A stretch of DNA of 64,000 bases. It comes from Chalara sp. BL73 (lineage: Eukaryota; Ascomycota; Leotiomycetes; Helotiales). The stretch lies in the NCBI GenBank assembly GCA_918026815.1, contig CAKJVC010000115.1:62001-126000 (forward strand). Reading direction: 5' to 3'. The notes beneath the pieces are model-generated. The model was not told where the DNA came from. It was given only the letters and a program-made list of their open reading frames with translations, and searched no databases. The position numbers and the translations under genes were made by a program. Shown one piece after another: positions 33,265 through 44,438 of the stretch (within the stretch, counting starts at the first letter, position 1; the number at the start of each line of letters is the position of its first letter).

Positions 33265-34576
33265 TCAAGTTACATAGTTATTGAGTGCCGATGAAGTATC
33301 CTTCGTGCTCCACATCATTTTGGACACAAATACGCCTATTCCTATCGCATTTCGATCGAATGTACCATTTGCCTGGAAATGCTGTACTTGCGTCCTGCTT
33401 GTTGCATTTAAAACCGCCACCGCTGGCGGTGTTGTGCCGTCTCCGGGGCTCAGAGCATAAATGAAGTTACCTGCAGCCTTGAGATCGATCAAACCAGGAT
33501 CTCCGTTTGGGCTCAGATCAATGACATTTTGTATGCTCGCATCTTCCAATGACATCCCTACAAGTCTGTTTGTGGCGACGTCAGTTACAAATGCGGTATT
33601 CGTACTTGGGGCTACCGCAACCCAGCAGGTGGCCCTCTGGCCCTCAATAGCAGCCTTTCCTTTGACCATCGCCGTATTCGATTTTGTGTCGATTGAGAGA
33701 ACTGCGCTACCAAAAGAGGCATCCATTACGGAGATGCTGGTAGAAGCTGGAATGGTGGAGGATCCAAACAGTACCGCTGTGCTATTTGGAGTTGATTGGA
33801 CTCCATCTTGATTAACTGATGCCTTCGTGGCGCCGCAGGCCTCCTGAACCGGAAAAGTTGCTAAGAAACCAGTATTGTTTTTTGATGGGCCCCCTTCGGC
33901 TGTAGTGAATAGTTTGCTTTGATCATCAGAGAACAAGACTTGGGAGACCGTGTTAAGTGGGCCAACTGGGGGTGTGGTTCAGGTCGAATGGATGTAGTGT
34001 ATCCATTTCTCACATGCCCTGGGAAGAGAAGGAGGCATAGGAAACGCCTGCTTTGGCTCCAGAGCATCCAACACAGACAACATTATTTTTTAAGGATGCA
34101 GCGGCGGTGTTGGGGAATTCGCCTGGAATGGAAACTGATTGACCGACCATGGTGAGTTTGGTAGCAGTAGCATTGTTCTTGTTAATTTTTAGCATTTGAA
34201 CAGCATTTGATCCGGCGTTGACTGCGAATATGAACTGCATTGCACCAAGTCAGTAGTGGGCCATAATTTGGGAACTTTTAAAGCTATACATTGCCGACGA
34301 CCGTTAATGATTGGGAGACAAGCGAGTCTGGGGCAGCCTGATTTGTTGATCCATCAATTGAGTTAGAACCTGCACCGCTAGTGCTTGTTGAGGAGCCATC
34401 TGAGAGCATCCCGTTTGCTTAATAGCCAGAGACACTATAGAGTTCGATTGCGAATTGGTGATCAGGTATACCGCACCAGCAACCCTCCCGGCCCGATGAG
34501 ATTGTGCAGGATGGCTCTTAACTTGCGGAACCAAGGTTGCGATAACTAGTAAGAAAGAAGGTAATAAGAAGTCCAT
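33265..34576 (-). CDS. Secreted beta-propeller (3-carboxymuconate-cyclase/lactonase-like) protein, one frameshift
   Basis: Starts MDFLLPSFLLVIATLVPQ with a signal peptide, then AGRVAGAVYLITNSQSNSIV. After an intron ending at CAG near 34219 it continues as FIFAVNAGSNAVQMLKI and GEFPNTAAASLKNNVVCVGC. A second intron (GTGAGA...CCCCCAG, near 33960-34012) joins this to IGPLNTVSQVLFSDDQSKLF. The remaining exon carries propeller-type repeats to SALNNYVT. The family is fungal secreted proteins resembling 3-carboxy-cis,cis-muconate cyclase; enzymatic activity is unproven. Between SLAIKQ and NGMLSDGSS one A appears missing in an A run near 34413, breaking the frame as written. A sequencing error or a young null allele are both possible. 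Confidence 0.7.
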
Positions 34577-36616
34577 GACCTTTTGAATTAAACAATTCTC
34601 CGAATATTTCCGCAAAGAGGACACTGAGTGACCAGCACAGCTGCCAATTTGAGGCGAGAAAGAGATGGAAGTAGTGAAGAAGAAGATAACGCTGTCCATT
34701 CTACCTAAGACTTTGTGAAAGCAACTAGTTCTTATATGGTCCGGTAGATGTAGGATATCTCAACTGGGTTTCCTGATTAGGGAATTCTGATTATCACGAT
34801 CCTTGGTATAACCTGGAACAGGAAAGGACGGGATTGCAAATTTGAGCGTAGGGACATCCAGCAATGGGTAACTCCATATGAACCGAGAACTTTTTTTATT
34901 ATTATTTGGCTACAATTTCTTATTAAGGAAAATCTGATTACCACTAACTAAATACCCTTCCTGAAGCTGAAACTTGAGACGACCTGGATTATCTGTTCAG
35001 AATTTCCTATTTCGGACAAGCTTGGTGAGCGACAATGCTTGGCGCTACCCGTCATCACGTGTACGTCCACCTTTATCAGTTTACAACTTGGGTCGTCCAG
35101 GGAGTGATAAATTGGCAGAGACTGAAAATGGTCTGTGGTACTTACCGACTGTTTTGGGACCAAGTATGGGATGCCACTGAAAGATACTCATAACAAAACC
35201 ACTTTCGTTTTCTCACCAGATAGTTGGCTGGACCAGCTTGGTGTTGGTTTCTTATAGCTCGCCGGATACAAGCGTCATTGTGAAGAAGATCCAACAGGTT
35301 AAAGTCAGTTCAGGCTTGGATGTGGAGGCAGCCCATTTATGGCCTGCTGTGGGCTTTTCGTTACCATCAATTGTCTGATCCGAGAGACAGAATATACGCG
35401 CTACTTTCTCTTATCAAACAACCTGTTCAAATCCAGCCTCACCACAGTAGGAGCAAACAAGATATGTATTGCTAATTTGCTAGGTGCGTCATGAATTGAA
35501 GTAGGGATAAAAGTTCTGTATCACATAGTAGTGTCACATAATTTTGAAATTCGAGACGTCAGAACTTCCTTCGTGGATATATGATTAAATGGCATATAAA
35601 TACATGGTCAGCTTAACCTTAGAACACATTGAAATGGTTACTGTCGAGGTTCAATCAAGTAACAGGATAACCGGGCTCGGGGCTTGAGGAGCATACGGGC
35701 CATTGAAAAGGTTGATAAAAAAGAGAATATTCATAACTGTTTATGCAGATGAGATGCTTCGTCACCCCATTATCCGACGTTCATTATTGGGAAAGGAAAT
35801 TGCTTTGACGCTCAACATTAGGATTTCAAGTCAAAGTAAGATGACTTGGCTAACTCAGGCTACGCAACTCAAGATTTATGAGCTGACCCAAGAATCAACG
35901 CGGGATGTGGCCTGGCATGCCATATTGGCCGGCAAAGTTTAATTCTGCGCATGGGATTATGAATGGCGAAGTCGTGGATGAGATCTACTCAATCATGACA
36001 GAGTTAAATATATTGTGCTAGTTGAGGGACTTGAAGCTGCCGAGAGTCTGGTTGACCAGGAGACATGTTCATTCACTCTAATCGGCAAGTGTAATTTTGG
36101 ACTTGATCATTATTGTCGGATACCTATCGCGTAGCAAAAGATGTAGTAGCTATTGGCTACGTTCTTGCTGGTGTGATTATGGTTCCTTGATTGATTGATG
36201 GGAGTTCTACGCTACGGAGTTGAGTAGGATTTTAGGCCCCATTGTTTCACGTGCTAACCACGTGATCATAGTTACATGCAAATAGCTACCAACAATTATA
36301 ATTGATGTGCGTACCAGCAGAGGCAGGGCAGGGGCACCCAGTACACCTAGGGTGCGGATACGGATACGCCCGGCGTACACGGCAAGTGATTAAAATACAC
36401 CCGGTGTATTTTAATCACTTGCCATGGTGTAGGTGTACTGGGCGCCCAGAGGCAGCCTAAGCTGAAGATTAATGCCTTATATGAGTATTGAAGTGGGACC
36501 CTGCCAGCAAATATTCCTTGAAACGTGCACAGACCCCACAGCAATTTCGAGCAATTTTTTATAGGGGATTCCCCTTTTATTTTGTTCTTCGATATTGCGA
36601 ATTGGATCTAGGTATT
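34577..36616. other. AT-rich intergenic, 2 kb, with a foldback element
   Basis: No gene recognised. The only structured feature is the inverted-repeat element at 36319-36455, listed separately. A plus-strand ORF at 35703-35942 has no domain. Confidence 0.5.
36319..36455. mobile_element. Foldback MITE-like element with 8-bp flanking direct repeats
   Basis: An outer inverted repeat pairs gggcacccagtacaccta (36332-36349) with its near-perfect complement (36430-36447, 17 of 18). Inside it, a perfect 21-bp inverted repeat (36381-36401 and 36403-36423) is separated by one base and would form a tight hairpin. The direct repeat agaggcag flanks the unit at 36319-36326 and 36448-36455, consistent with an 8-bp target-site duplication as made by hAT-type transposases. 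The element is about 120 bp and non-coding. Family assignment is by target-site length only. Confidence 0.75.
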
Positions 36617-38162
36617 ATGGCTACTAGAGTGTCCCAAGATAAGGTGTCTCCGCTCCCATCGCAGCAGGGCGCGGAATCCATCATCGGCGGTGCGCAACTG
36701 AACCGACGACGGCGCCGAAAATCTTCGATTCTAGGCAGCGATCCGAGAGGGGATACTGGCGCACCAGCTCTAAGCACCTTATTCAACGAACGTTCTTTAC
36801 ACAATAAGGTATCTTGTTCTATACTCTGGAGATTCTCGCCACGCTAATGAGACACAGTCCGAGCTATCCGAGCCGGCGGCACGACAGAAACGGCCTCCTT
36901 CAATATTTAAACGCTGGAAGTCTATCTCGCTGAGACATACATGGCTTAACCCATTGATCATTTGCCTTACTGTTGTAGCCATATATCTTGCCAATCCCTC
37001 GCCCTCAAATCCAGTCTATCCCGCATTATTCGTGTCTTATCCCATTCCACGTTCTGACAACGCAGATCCGACAGAGCCTATTCAGTATGGAAAAGGGAGA
37101 ATGGACTTCGTATTTGTTGCTTTTTATACCATTTTCCTCTCCTTCACTCGCGAATTTATCACTCAACGTCTCTTACGGCCTCTGGCAATTCATTGGGGAA
37201 TAAGATCGCGTGGCAAACAAGCCAGGATTATGGAGCAAGCTTACACAGCCATGTATTTTGTGATACTAGGCCCATTTGGTCTATATGTCATGAGCAAAAG
37301 CGATGTGTGGTACTTCAATATCGACGCCATGTACGAAGGATTTCCACACAAGACCAACACTGGACTTTTTAAGAGCTACTATCTGTTCCAAGCTGCGTAC
37401 TGGGCTCAGCAGGCGATAGTAATGCTTCTGATGTTAGAGAAGCCTCGAAAGGACTTTAGAGAGCTTGTAGCTCATCATATTATAACATTATCTTTGATTT
37501 GGCTTAGTTATCGCTTCCATTTCACCAAAATAGGTCTCCCTGTTTTCGTTACGCATGATATTTCAGACTTCTTTCTTGCGGTAAGACCTTGAATTCATGA
37601 TATAAGGGTAGCAATACTAATGAATTCCAAGACATCTATAGTTCTCAACAAGATCGATTCACCAATTACCATTCCGTTCTTCATTACCTTCATTGGCAAC
37701 TGGGTTTATCTGCGCCACTACCAAAACATTCGGATTCTTCTCTCTATGTTCCCACTTCACTCTCTTCTCCCGGAACATATCAATGCACACGTCTCGCACA
37801 CTTACTCGGTTCTTATGGTGGCTATTAACCCTTTCATAATGACTGTCACGAAGATCTCGCCGGCCACTGGTGCACTTATATTACGTGTTCTCCATGATCC
37901 TTGGCCGGAGTCGAAATTTGCAAGCATTGGCCCTTTTGAACTGAATTGGGAGACGCAACAGTACAAAGCTCCTATCAGCCAATGGATAGCGTTTGGACTT
38001 CTGTCAGGGTTACAAGCATTGAATTTATTCTGGCTTGGGTTAGTTCTTCGCAGCCTATGGAGGATAGTGCGAACTTTCGGGAAAGAAACGGTAGACGAAC
38101 GTAGCGAATGTGACAGCGACGAAGAGTATGCTGCTGAGACCGTCAAGCAGTCGAGAAGTTAA
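36617..38162 (+). CDS. Ceramide synthase (LAG1/LAC1-type, TLC domain)
   Basis: Three exons (36617-36808, 36858-37580, 37632-38162) encode 481 aa in phase. A basic cytosolic N-terminus (RRRRRKSSIL) precedes the first membrane segment (LIICLTVVAIYLAN). The TLC domain contains multiple membrane spans and the Lag1 motif REL-VAHHIITLSLIWLSYR, with the catalytic-region His pair, and FVTHDISDFFLA. The C-terminus is acidic and Ser-rich (SECDSDEEYAAE), a likely casein kinase 2 target as in yeast Lag1. The enzyme N-acylates sphingoid bases with fatty acyl-CoA in the ER membrane. Acyl-chain preference cannot be read from the sequence. Confidence 0.93.
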
Positions 38163-39128
38163 AGAACTTGTTGTTCAGCTGATAGATGAACACTGCATGA
38201 GCCTGTAAAATATTTGTATTATAGTTATATCTATGTAATGATAATTCTAGTCATGTAAAGATCATTTCTCAGGGTTAGAGCGCATGCGAGGGCTATTGCA
38301 TGGTCTAAGTCAAAGCTGCAAGAATCCGATTCAATTTGACACCTGACTAGTTATGATTAGTACTTGACAAGTCACATGGTCGCAACAGCACTGGATGGAC
38401 CAATGAAAAGTTGAAACCTAATAACGCCACTGCATTGCTTCAGCTGTACTGAGTAGTTCGTTTCTGCGCAACTTAGCCGCCGGCAGTTGAGCACTGTAGT
38501 GGTATGCGACCGTTACTCAAGGATATTTTGTGCTGCCACTCTTGGATAATTGGAGGCACTACAAGTCCAAGCTATGGTTCATGACAAATTCTTGTGGTTT
38601 TTCATGAACAAGGTTTATTAAGCTTAAAATACCAGCATTACTTCTACACGCAGATTTTGCCGTGCAAGGTAAAGTAATATATGTCGGTACACCCCTCCGA
38701 AGGCTAACCAATAGGGTACTTTCCTAGATAGTCTGCTCTTGGCCCTGATCTCCCTTTACGTACATGCCAATATCACAATTTAATTTCCACGGCCAGCCAA
38801 TAGCTTTCCATCATCTAGATTAATGTTTCTTCCAGCCTAAATCGAGGTAGTGCTTCTACAACATGAGAGCCATCATTCAAGGGACTAGTTATTGCATGCT
38901 TGGGTTTATTAACATACAGGCAGGATGGTAGAGGTGGTCTTCATGTCGTATGACACTTTCGCTGTACGCATCCGCAAGGGAGAAAGAAGGGACTGAAATT
39001 CCAAATATTCACAAATGGACCAACAGTCACTTGAACAGGAAACTACTATAAAGGCATAAAGATACTTGCTTCTGGGATGAATGCAATATTTTAGCATTTT
39101 GCAATACGCCGAAAGTTACTATTTTGCG
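38163..39128. other. Intergenic, ceramide synthase / tyrosinase
   Basis: About 1 kb without supported ORFs. It probably holds the tyrosinase promoter. Confidence 0.5.
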
Positions 39129-40557
39129 ATGAAGTACATTTTATTCTCCGCATTGATAGGCTTGCACTTAGTTAGTGCAGCCCCATTGACCCTTCTTATG
39201 GCAAAAGAGACGTATGATGCCTACAGAGCACAAGCATACGCAAACCAGAAAGCAGTATTGGAGTCTCGTGAAAGCGGATGTAATATGAATAGCGTTCTTG
39301 TCCGCAAAGAATGGCATGTTATGCTATGTTTAGAATTGGCTCCTTGTATGCTGAAACATTTCATAGGAGCACACTATCCCTGGAGGAACGTAAGGACTAT
39401 ACTGATTCAGTTATGTGCTTGAGCAAAAAGGGTTCAATAAAGCCAGAGAATGTTGTTGCTCCTGGTATTCGAAACCGATATGACGACTTTCACGCCAATC
39501 ATATTAATCAAACAGTGTTCATTCACTTCTCAGTAGGCCCTCCCAGCATACAATAAGTCCCAAAAGCTGAAATACTTGGAAGGCTTATTTTTTGCCATGG
39601 CATCGATATTTTCTCCATGCATTTGAGAAGGCTCTCAGAGATGAATGCGGGTACAAAGGTGCTCAGCCTTACTGGGACTGGTCTGCGGGAGATGTTACCC
39701 CTGCATCAAATGCCTTATTTGCAGGTGGTGAAGGATCGATTGGAGGCAATGGCGAATCCATCCCACATGAAGGTCCTATAGTTATGATACCCACCACTCC
39801 TCCCACTGTGAGTCGAATAGCGCCTGGTACTGGCGGAGGATGCATTTTTGATGGCCCATTTGTCAATTTGACGAACAATATCGGACCGTATGGACCGTGA
39901 GTTTCTAAAACGCGGATTAGTAATTGTATTTATGCTAATATGTTTGACCAGGCCCCAAGTGTCGACCGCGTTCGACTATAATCCACGATGCATCAAAAGA
40001 GACTTTCGTCCTGATGGCACCAAAATTAGCCTCACTTATGAGAAAGTTACAAACATTCTTGATCAGACCGATCTGGACATGTTTCAAGCAGCTCTGGAGA
40101 GTAGTGTACATCCGGGCGGCCACGTTGGCATAGGTGGACAGCAAGATGATCTTTATTCCGGAAATGGGGACCCAGCCTTTTACTTTCATCATGCTCAAGT
40201 GGATCATGTGTGGAACATGTAAGTTTTTGGTGGAGATCAGCTGAATACTTCATATTTCATACATCTACATTGGCAAGGAACTGACTTAGGTACTTCTGCA
40301 GCTGGCAGGCTCAAAATTTCGCCACGCGTACCAATCTAGTGTCAGGTACATTGACAATTCGAAATAGTGAGTGTCTCCAATATGGCGAAAAACCGTGTTA
40401 CAGTAGCTACTACTGACTCGATTTCGTACGAACAGCTCCGCCAAGTGAGAATGGAACATTGGAGACAACAATGGACTTAGGTTACAACGGCCCGACATAC
40501 GCGATTAGGGACTTGGTGAGCACGATTGATGGCCCTCTTTGCTATATTTATAAATAA
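39129..40557 (+). CDS. Secreted short tyrosinase (type-3 copper oxidase)
   Basis: Six exons (39129-39313, 39367-39532, 39583-39896, 39952-40218, 40302-40366, 40436-40557) give 372 aa with all phases consistent. It begins with the signal peptide MKYILFSALIGLHLVSA. The CuA site is formed by RYDDFHANHINQ, then AYFLPWHRYFLHAFEKAL; the CuB site by VHPGGHVGIGG and GDPAFYFHHAQVDHVW. The C-terminus ends IDGPLCYIY, so there is no long C-terminal shielding domain, as in short secreted fungal tyrosinases. It oxidises phenols to quinones outside the cell; substrate preference is unknown. Intron 1 must begin with GC (TG|GCATGT) to keep the frame RKEWSTLSLEERKDY. It lies 1.1 kb upstream of a P450 gene in the same orientation. 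Confidence 0.9.
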
Positions 40558-41631
40558 AGCTCAAACATCTATTGTGTGATATAAAGCCCTACATGGTATA
40601 AGCTGAAAGAGTCTATTTTTTATTTTTAAAAAAATGATCTATGACTAAAAAAGTAGCCGAAGGAACTCTGGTAGGTAGTCTCCCCCGAGTTCCTCTCTGG
40701 AATGTGTTATGCTAAGCAGCCACATGCCATCTAAAGCATGGTCATGGCTTTATATACATGCCACAGATTGATTAACCATGTGCCCCACGTTGAGGAAGCT
40801 TGAGCCGACAGAACAAAGAGTCTTTTTTATTTTTAATAATATTTTTTTAAGCTATAGCGTCAGTTTTTTCCAGCTGTGGTCTCAATAGAGCTTGTTGTCT
40901 ATATGAATGCCTAGGTATTGGCATGACGAGGAGGAGCCTGGACCGTAGCACGTGGCAGACGGAAAGCGCGTGTACTGTTCGGTAAGGTCTTTGGTGAAAT
41001 GTACAAGCTTGGACAAGCTTGTACTAGCGCAAACCAAACTCCAACCTACCTCTTTATTTAAAAAGCACAATCATGCTACGTTATTTATATTTGTTCACAT
41101 AAATGTGGAGGCGCTGAGTGGCAATCAAGCTTTCAAGTCATTGCGAGGTTCTCCTCCTGGACTGAGATTGTTTCCAGAATTTCAGGCTCTAAAATGTAAC
41201 ATCAACGACTTTTTGTATCTCTATCCGAGGCGGTGGATGCAGGATGTCTGCTCTGCCGAGTTTATCAGTTGAGAAGGTTTCAACCGTTTAGTTCTGTCAC
41301 CCTGACTGACCTTTGCCTTCCCGATCTTGCCCCGGCTCCCCGGGACCCCGCAATTTCCCTGGCTAGGGCATCGACCATATATATATTATTGCCGGGGCAA
41401 CTTTCACTCCAAGAGGTAAAGAGTCATTTACAATCGACTCTTTGGGTCATTATTTAAAAGGTCACCGCTACCGTACGATTGATTGTGGCGAGATCTAATT
41501 GAACTAACTCGAAGCTCCATTTTCTCAGTCCTGGGCAAGCCTTTCCTGCACCGTCCTTGTCAGTTTCTAATGCTGAGCAATGCTAGCCAAAAATCGATTT
41601 CTCTAATCTTCTGAAAGGGTGGAACAGAATA
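40558..41631. other. Intergenic, tyrosinase / P450
   Basis: About 1 kb without supported genes; ORFs at 40952-41457 lack domains. A tatatatat stretch near 41380 may belong to the P450 promoter. Confidence 0.45.
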
Positions 41632-43381
41632 ATGTCTCTTACTGCTCCTTTTTCATGGGCGCATATAAACATTCCAAAGGCTCTACTTATTTTGCTAGCT
41701 TTATTTGTGAGCATGATATAGTTTCTCGGTCATAGTGCTCAGGCTGATCCTACTTTCAGACAGTTTACTGCCTATATCAGACTGCCCTTCACCCCTTGCG
41801 ACGCTTTCCGGGACCCTTCTTGGCCAAGATTTCTCCATTACCGCTGATTATCCAGTGCCGGAAAGCCCGCAGATCGGCTTGGGTCCTTGAGCAGCATGAG
41901 ATGTACGGTCCCATAGTGCGGATTGCCCCTGGCCACGTGTCTATGACCGATCCGCGGGCTATCAATGAAATATATGGACACAAGACGGGGTTCTTAAAAG
42001 GTCCATTCTATGAAGATAAGGTTCCTTTTCTCAGAGCTTCTAAACATTAAGACTGACCAGATCACCATTCCATCAAGTAGAACCCGTCTTGTTCAACACT
42101 CGCGACTTGAATATACACCAGCGCAAACGGAAATATATCAATCCAGCTTTCTCAGCAAGAAATTTGCAGGACTTTGAACAGCATATGGCTCCTAGCATTA
42201 CAAGGCTCGTTCGGTTCATGCATGCGTGTGTCACCGAGTCTAAGTCTTTTGATTTTTGCCGTTGGTGTAAAACTGCACTCATTGAAACTGATTATCATTT
42301 GTTTAACTTCGGTAGCAAACTTTCTAGCATTCGATATCATAGGGGAATACTCCTTTGGAGACCCATTCGGGTTCCTGGAATCTGGGAATGACAACTACAA
42401 CTTGATCCACACGGTTGACACCCGCGGGGAAGTATTGAACACGATGGGCCATATTCCCCACGGGATCAGGCCATATATGAAGTACCTTCGCATTGACCCA
42501 TTCTTCTACAAAGGTCTCCGCTCGACGGCAAATCTGGAAGCTGTTGGGCGAGCTGCATTTGGCAGGCGCAAAGCTGGGACTTCCACCACACGTAAAGACC
42601 TGATGAGCTTCTTGCTCAACGCTAAAGATCCTGAGACAGGTGGTCCACTTCCTGACAAGGAGATTATTGCTGAAGCAATCAGCTTCATTGTTGGCGGAAG
42701 TGACACGACAAGCAGCACAATGACCAATTTTATGGACTTTGTTTCTAGGGATCAAAAGCTTCAAGCCGAGATCTTTGCAGAACTTTTAGAAGCGTTTCCA
42801 GAGCCGCGAGATTCTGATTGGGTCGCACCGGAAGAAGCATCAGGAAAATTGCGTCTCCTCAACGCTACCCTTAAGGAGGTCATGCGCTTGAGACCAACTA
42901 GCTCTACGGGCCTTGAGCGCGTAGTTCCAGATGGCGGAAGGTACGTAGCTGGCATGTTCTTGTCTGCAGGAAGTCTGGTCAGTGTACCAACAGTCGCAAT
43001 CCATCATAACAGCCAGATCTATCGTGTAAGTAACCATGCAGCGTCTGTAACATTGATTCTGACCACTTCAAAGAATCCAGAAAAGCTGGATCCTCAACGC
43101 TGGCTTAATCCGGATGCTAGTGATCTGACGAACTATTTTGTGCCATTCTCAACCGGACCGCGGGCATGCATAGGTAGAAAGTAAGTGTGCTCCTTGATGG
43201 AACTGAACCACGGCTAACAAAACACAGTTTTGCTTGGATGGAGATGTCAAAGACACTTGCAACGATTTTTCGCTTGTTCAAGTTCGAACGCTCCATTTCC
43301 GAACCTTCAGAGACGAGGGAAGGATTCTTTGTCAAGATCGCAGAGTGCAGCGTGAGGATAAGCCTACGGCCCTCAGAGTGA
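41632..43381 (+). CDS. Cytochrome P450 monooxygenase (benzoate 4-hydroxylase/pisatin demethylase-like)
   Basis: Starts MSLTAPFSWAHINIPKALLI, a membrane anchor split by an intron (41707-41759). Then come HPLRRFPGPFLAKIS and the substrate-recognition half. Key motifs are GGSDTT in the I helix, the ExxR region LKEVMRLRP and the heme loop FSTGPRACIG just before an intron at about 43182. A 48-nt in-frame intron (43026-43073) is easily missed. The exon junction near 42020-42057 is troublesome: the only donor (AAG|GTTCC) and the acceptors downstream do not restore the frame of FHQVEPVLFNTRD. Either one base is missing or the splice is unusual. Subfamily and substrate are not deducible. Confidence 0.8.
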
Positions 43382-44438
43382 GCAGCGGAGTCTCGTGTTA
43401 TATACAGAGGATACACTAGAATGAAATAACATCGCAGCAATATTCGCACTGCTATAAATAGCTTAGATCTTGAGCCTTTACGAAGATTCCTGGAATATTG
43501 ATCTTGTAACCTGATATTACAGTCTTCTGCCTTAGGCAGTGTCTGCATGAACATTGGCGCGGGCATAGGATGCTTGAGCGGATACCACCCCTTCCCACTC
43601 GAATTCTCATATCTCACTTCCCCACCAGTCATATTTCGCATAAGCGCCTCCATGGGACTGCCAACGTGACGGCTACTATTCTAAACTTTCCAACGGCCAT
43701 GCATCCTTCCCAAGCTATCGTCCCGTACCTCTTCCATTTCAACCTGCCATAATGAACCACACCACGCAATGAAAGCAAACGTGGGAAGCAGCATCAGCAA
43801 CACCAGCAAAGGTGTCGCACCGCCTTAGACTCTCAGGTGTGTCGCACGTGGAAGTCTCGTGTAATAGTCGGGCTAAACATCGGTTCCTAAAGGGTCTTAA
43901 AATCACGCCAACATATATGCTCATCGCGATGAGGCTTGCTTTTAGCCGCTAGATACAGGGGAAAACCTCCCACCATACTATGGTCCACGCTGAGCTTATG
44001 GTTACTAATCTTCTTGAGGGGAGTGCAGATACACGGCTGGCATAAAATGATGTATGAAATCAACAATTAAACATAGCAACGAGCAACTCGAGAGCCGCCT
44101 TCGTTTCACTAATTCCCGAATTTGGCTTCACATCATTATTATGATGCAAACCATTGGCTCAGATCGCCCGGACAGTAATATTAATTGTCCCATAAATATA
44201 ACAAGATATAGCCCTGCATATTATTTTACCAGCTAGGTTATCGGTGCTGGTATTCTTTGGTATCATAGCTCCTTCCAACGCATCTTGTCGTTTCGAGATT
44301 TTGCTAACCATAATTGGTGGCGATCTAAGCCAGGATGCTATCTTTGTAAATTTTCTTTGCTTATTCCATCTTCACTTTTTATGGCTTTTCTCGCTAATAC
44401 TTTAATTTTAACAATCAATAGCATGACATGTATATCAA
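43382..44438. other. Convergent intergenic region, P450 / fucosidase
   Basis: About 1 kb between convergent genes. A minus-strand ORF at 43117-43653 is antisense to the P450 end and is not supported. Confidence 0.5.

Noticed and set aside
33960..34020. Apparent multiple frameshifts in the propeller protein
   Set aside because: A 50-odd-nt intron with a GTGAGA donor and CCCCCAG acceptor explains the whole stretch and restores the frame (QGIGPLNTVSQ).
42174..42330. N-terminal extension of the long P450 ORF
   Set aside because: This is read-through of an intron (GTAAAA donor, GGTAG acceptor). Splicing gives the family-typical FDFCRWSNFLAFDIIGEYSFG.
43117..43653. 178-codon minus-strand ORF
   Set aside because: Overlaps the P450 heme-loop exon and its 3' flank antisense; no recognisable motif.
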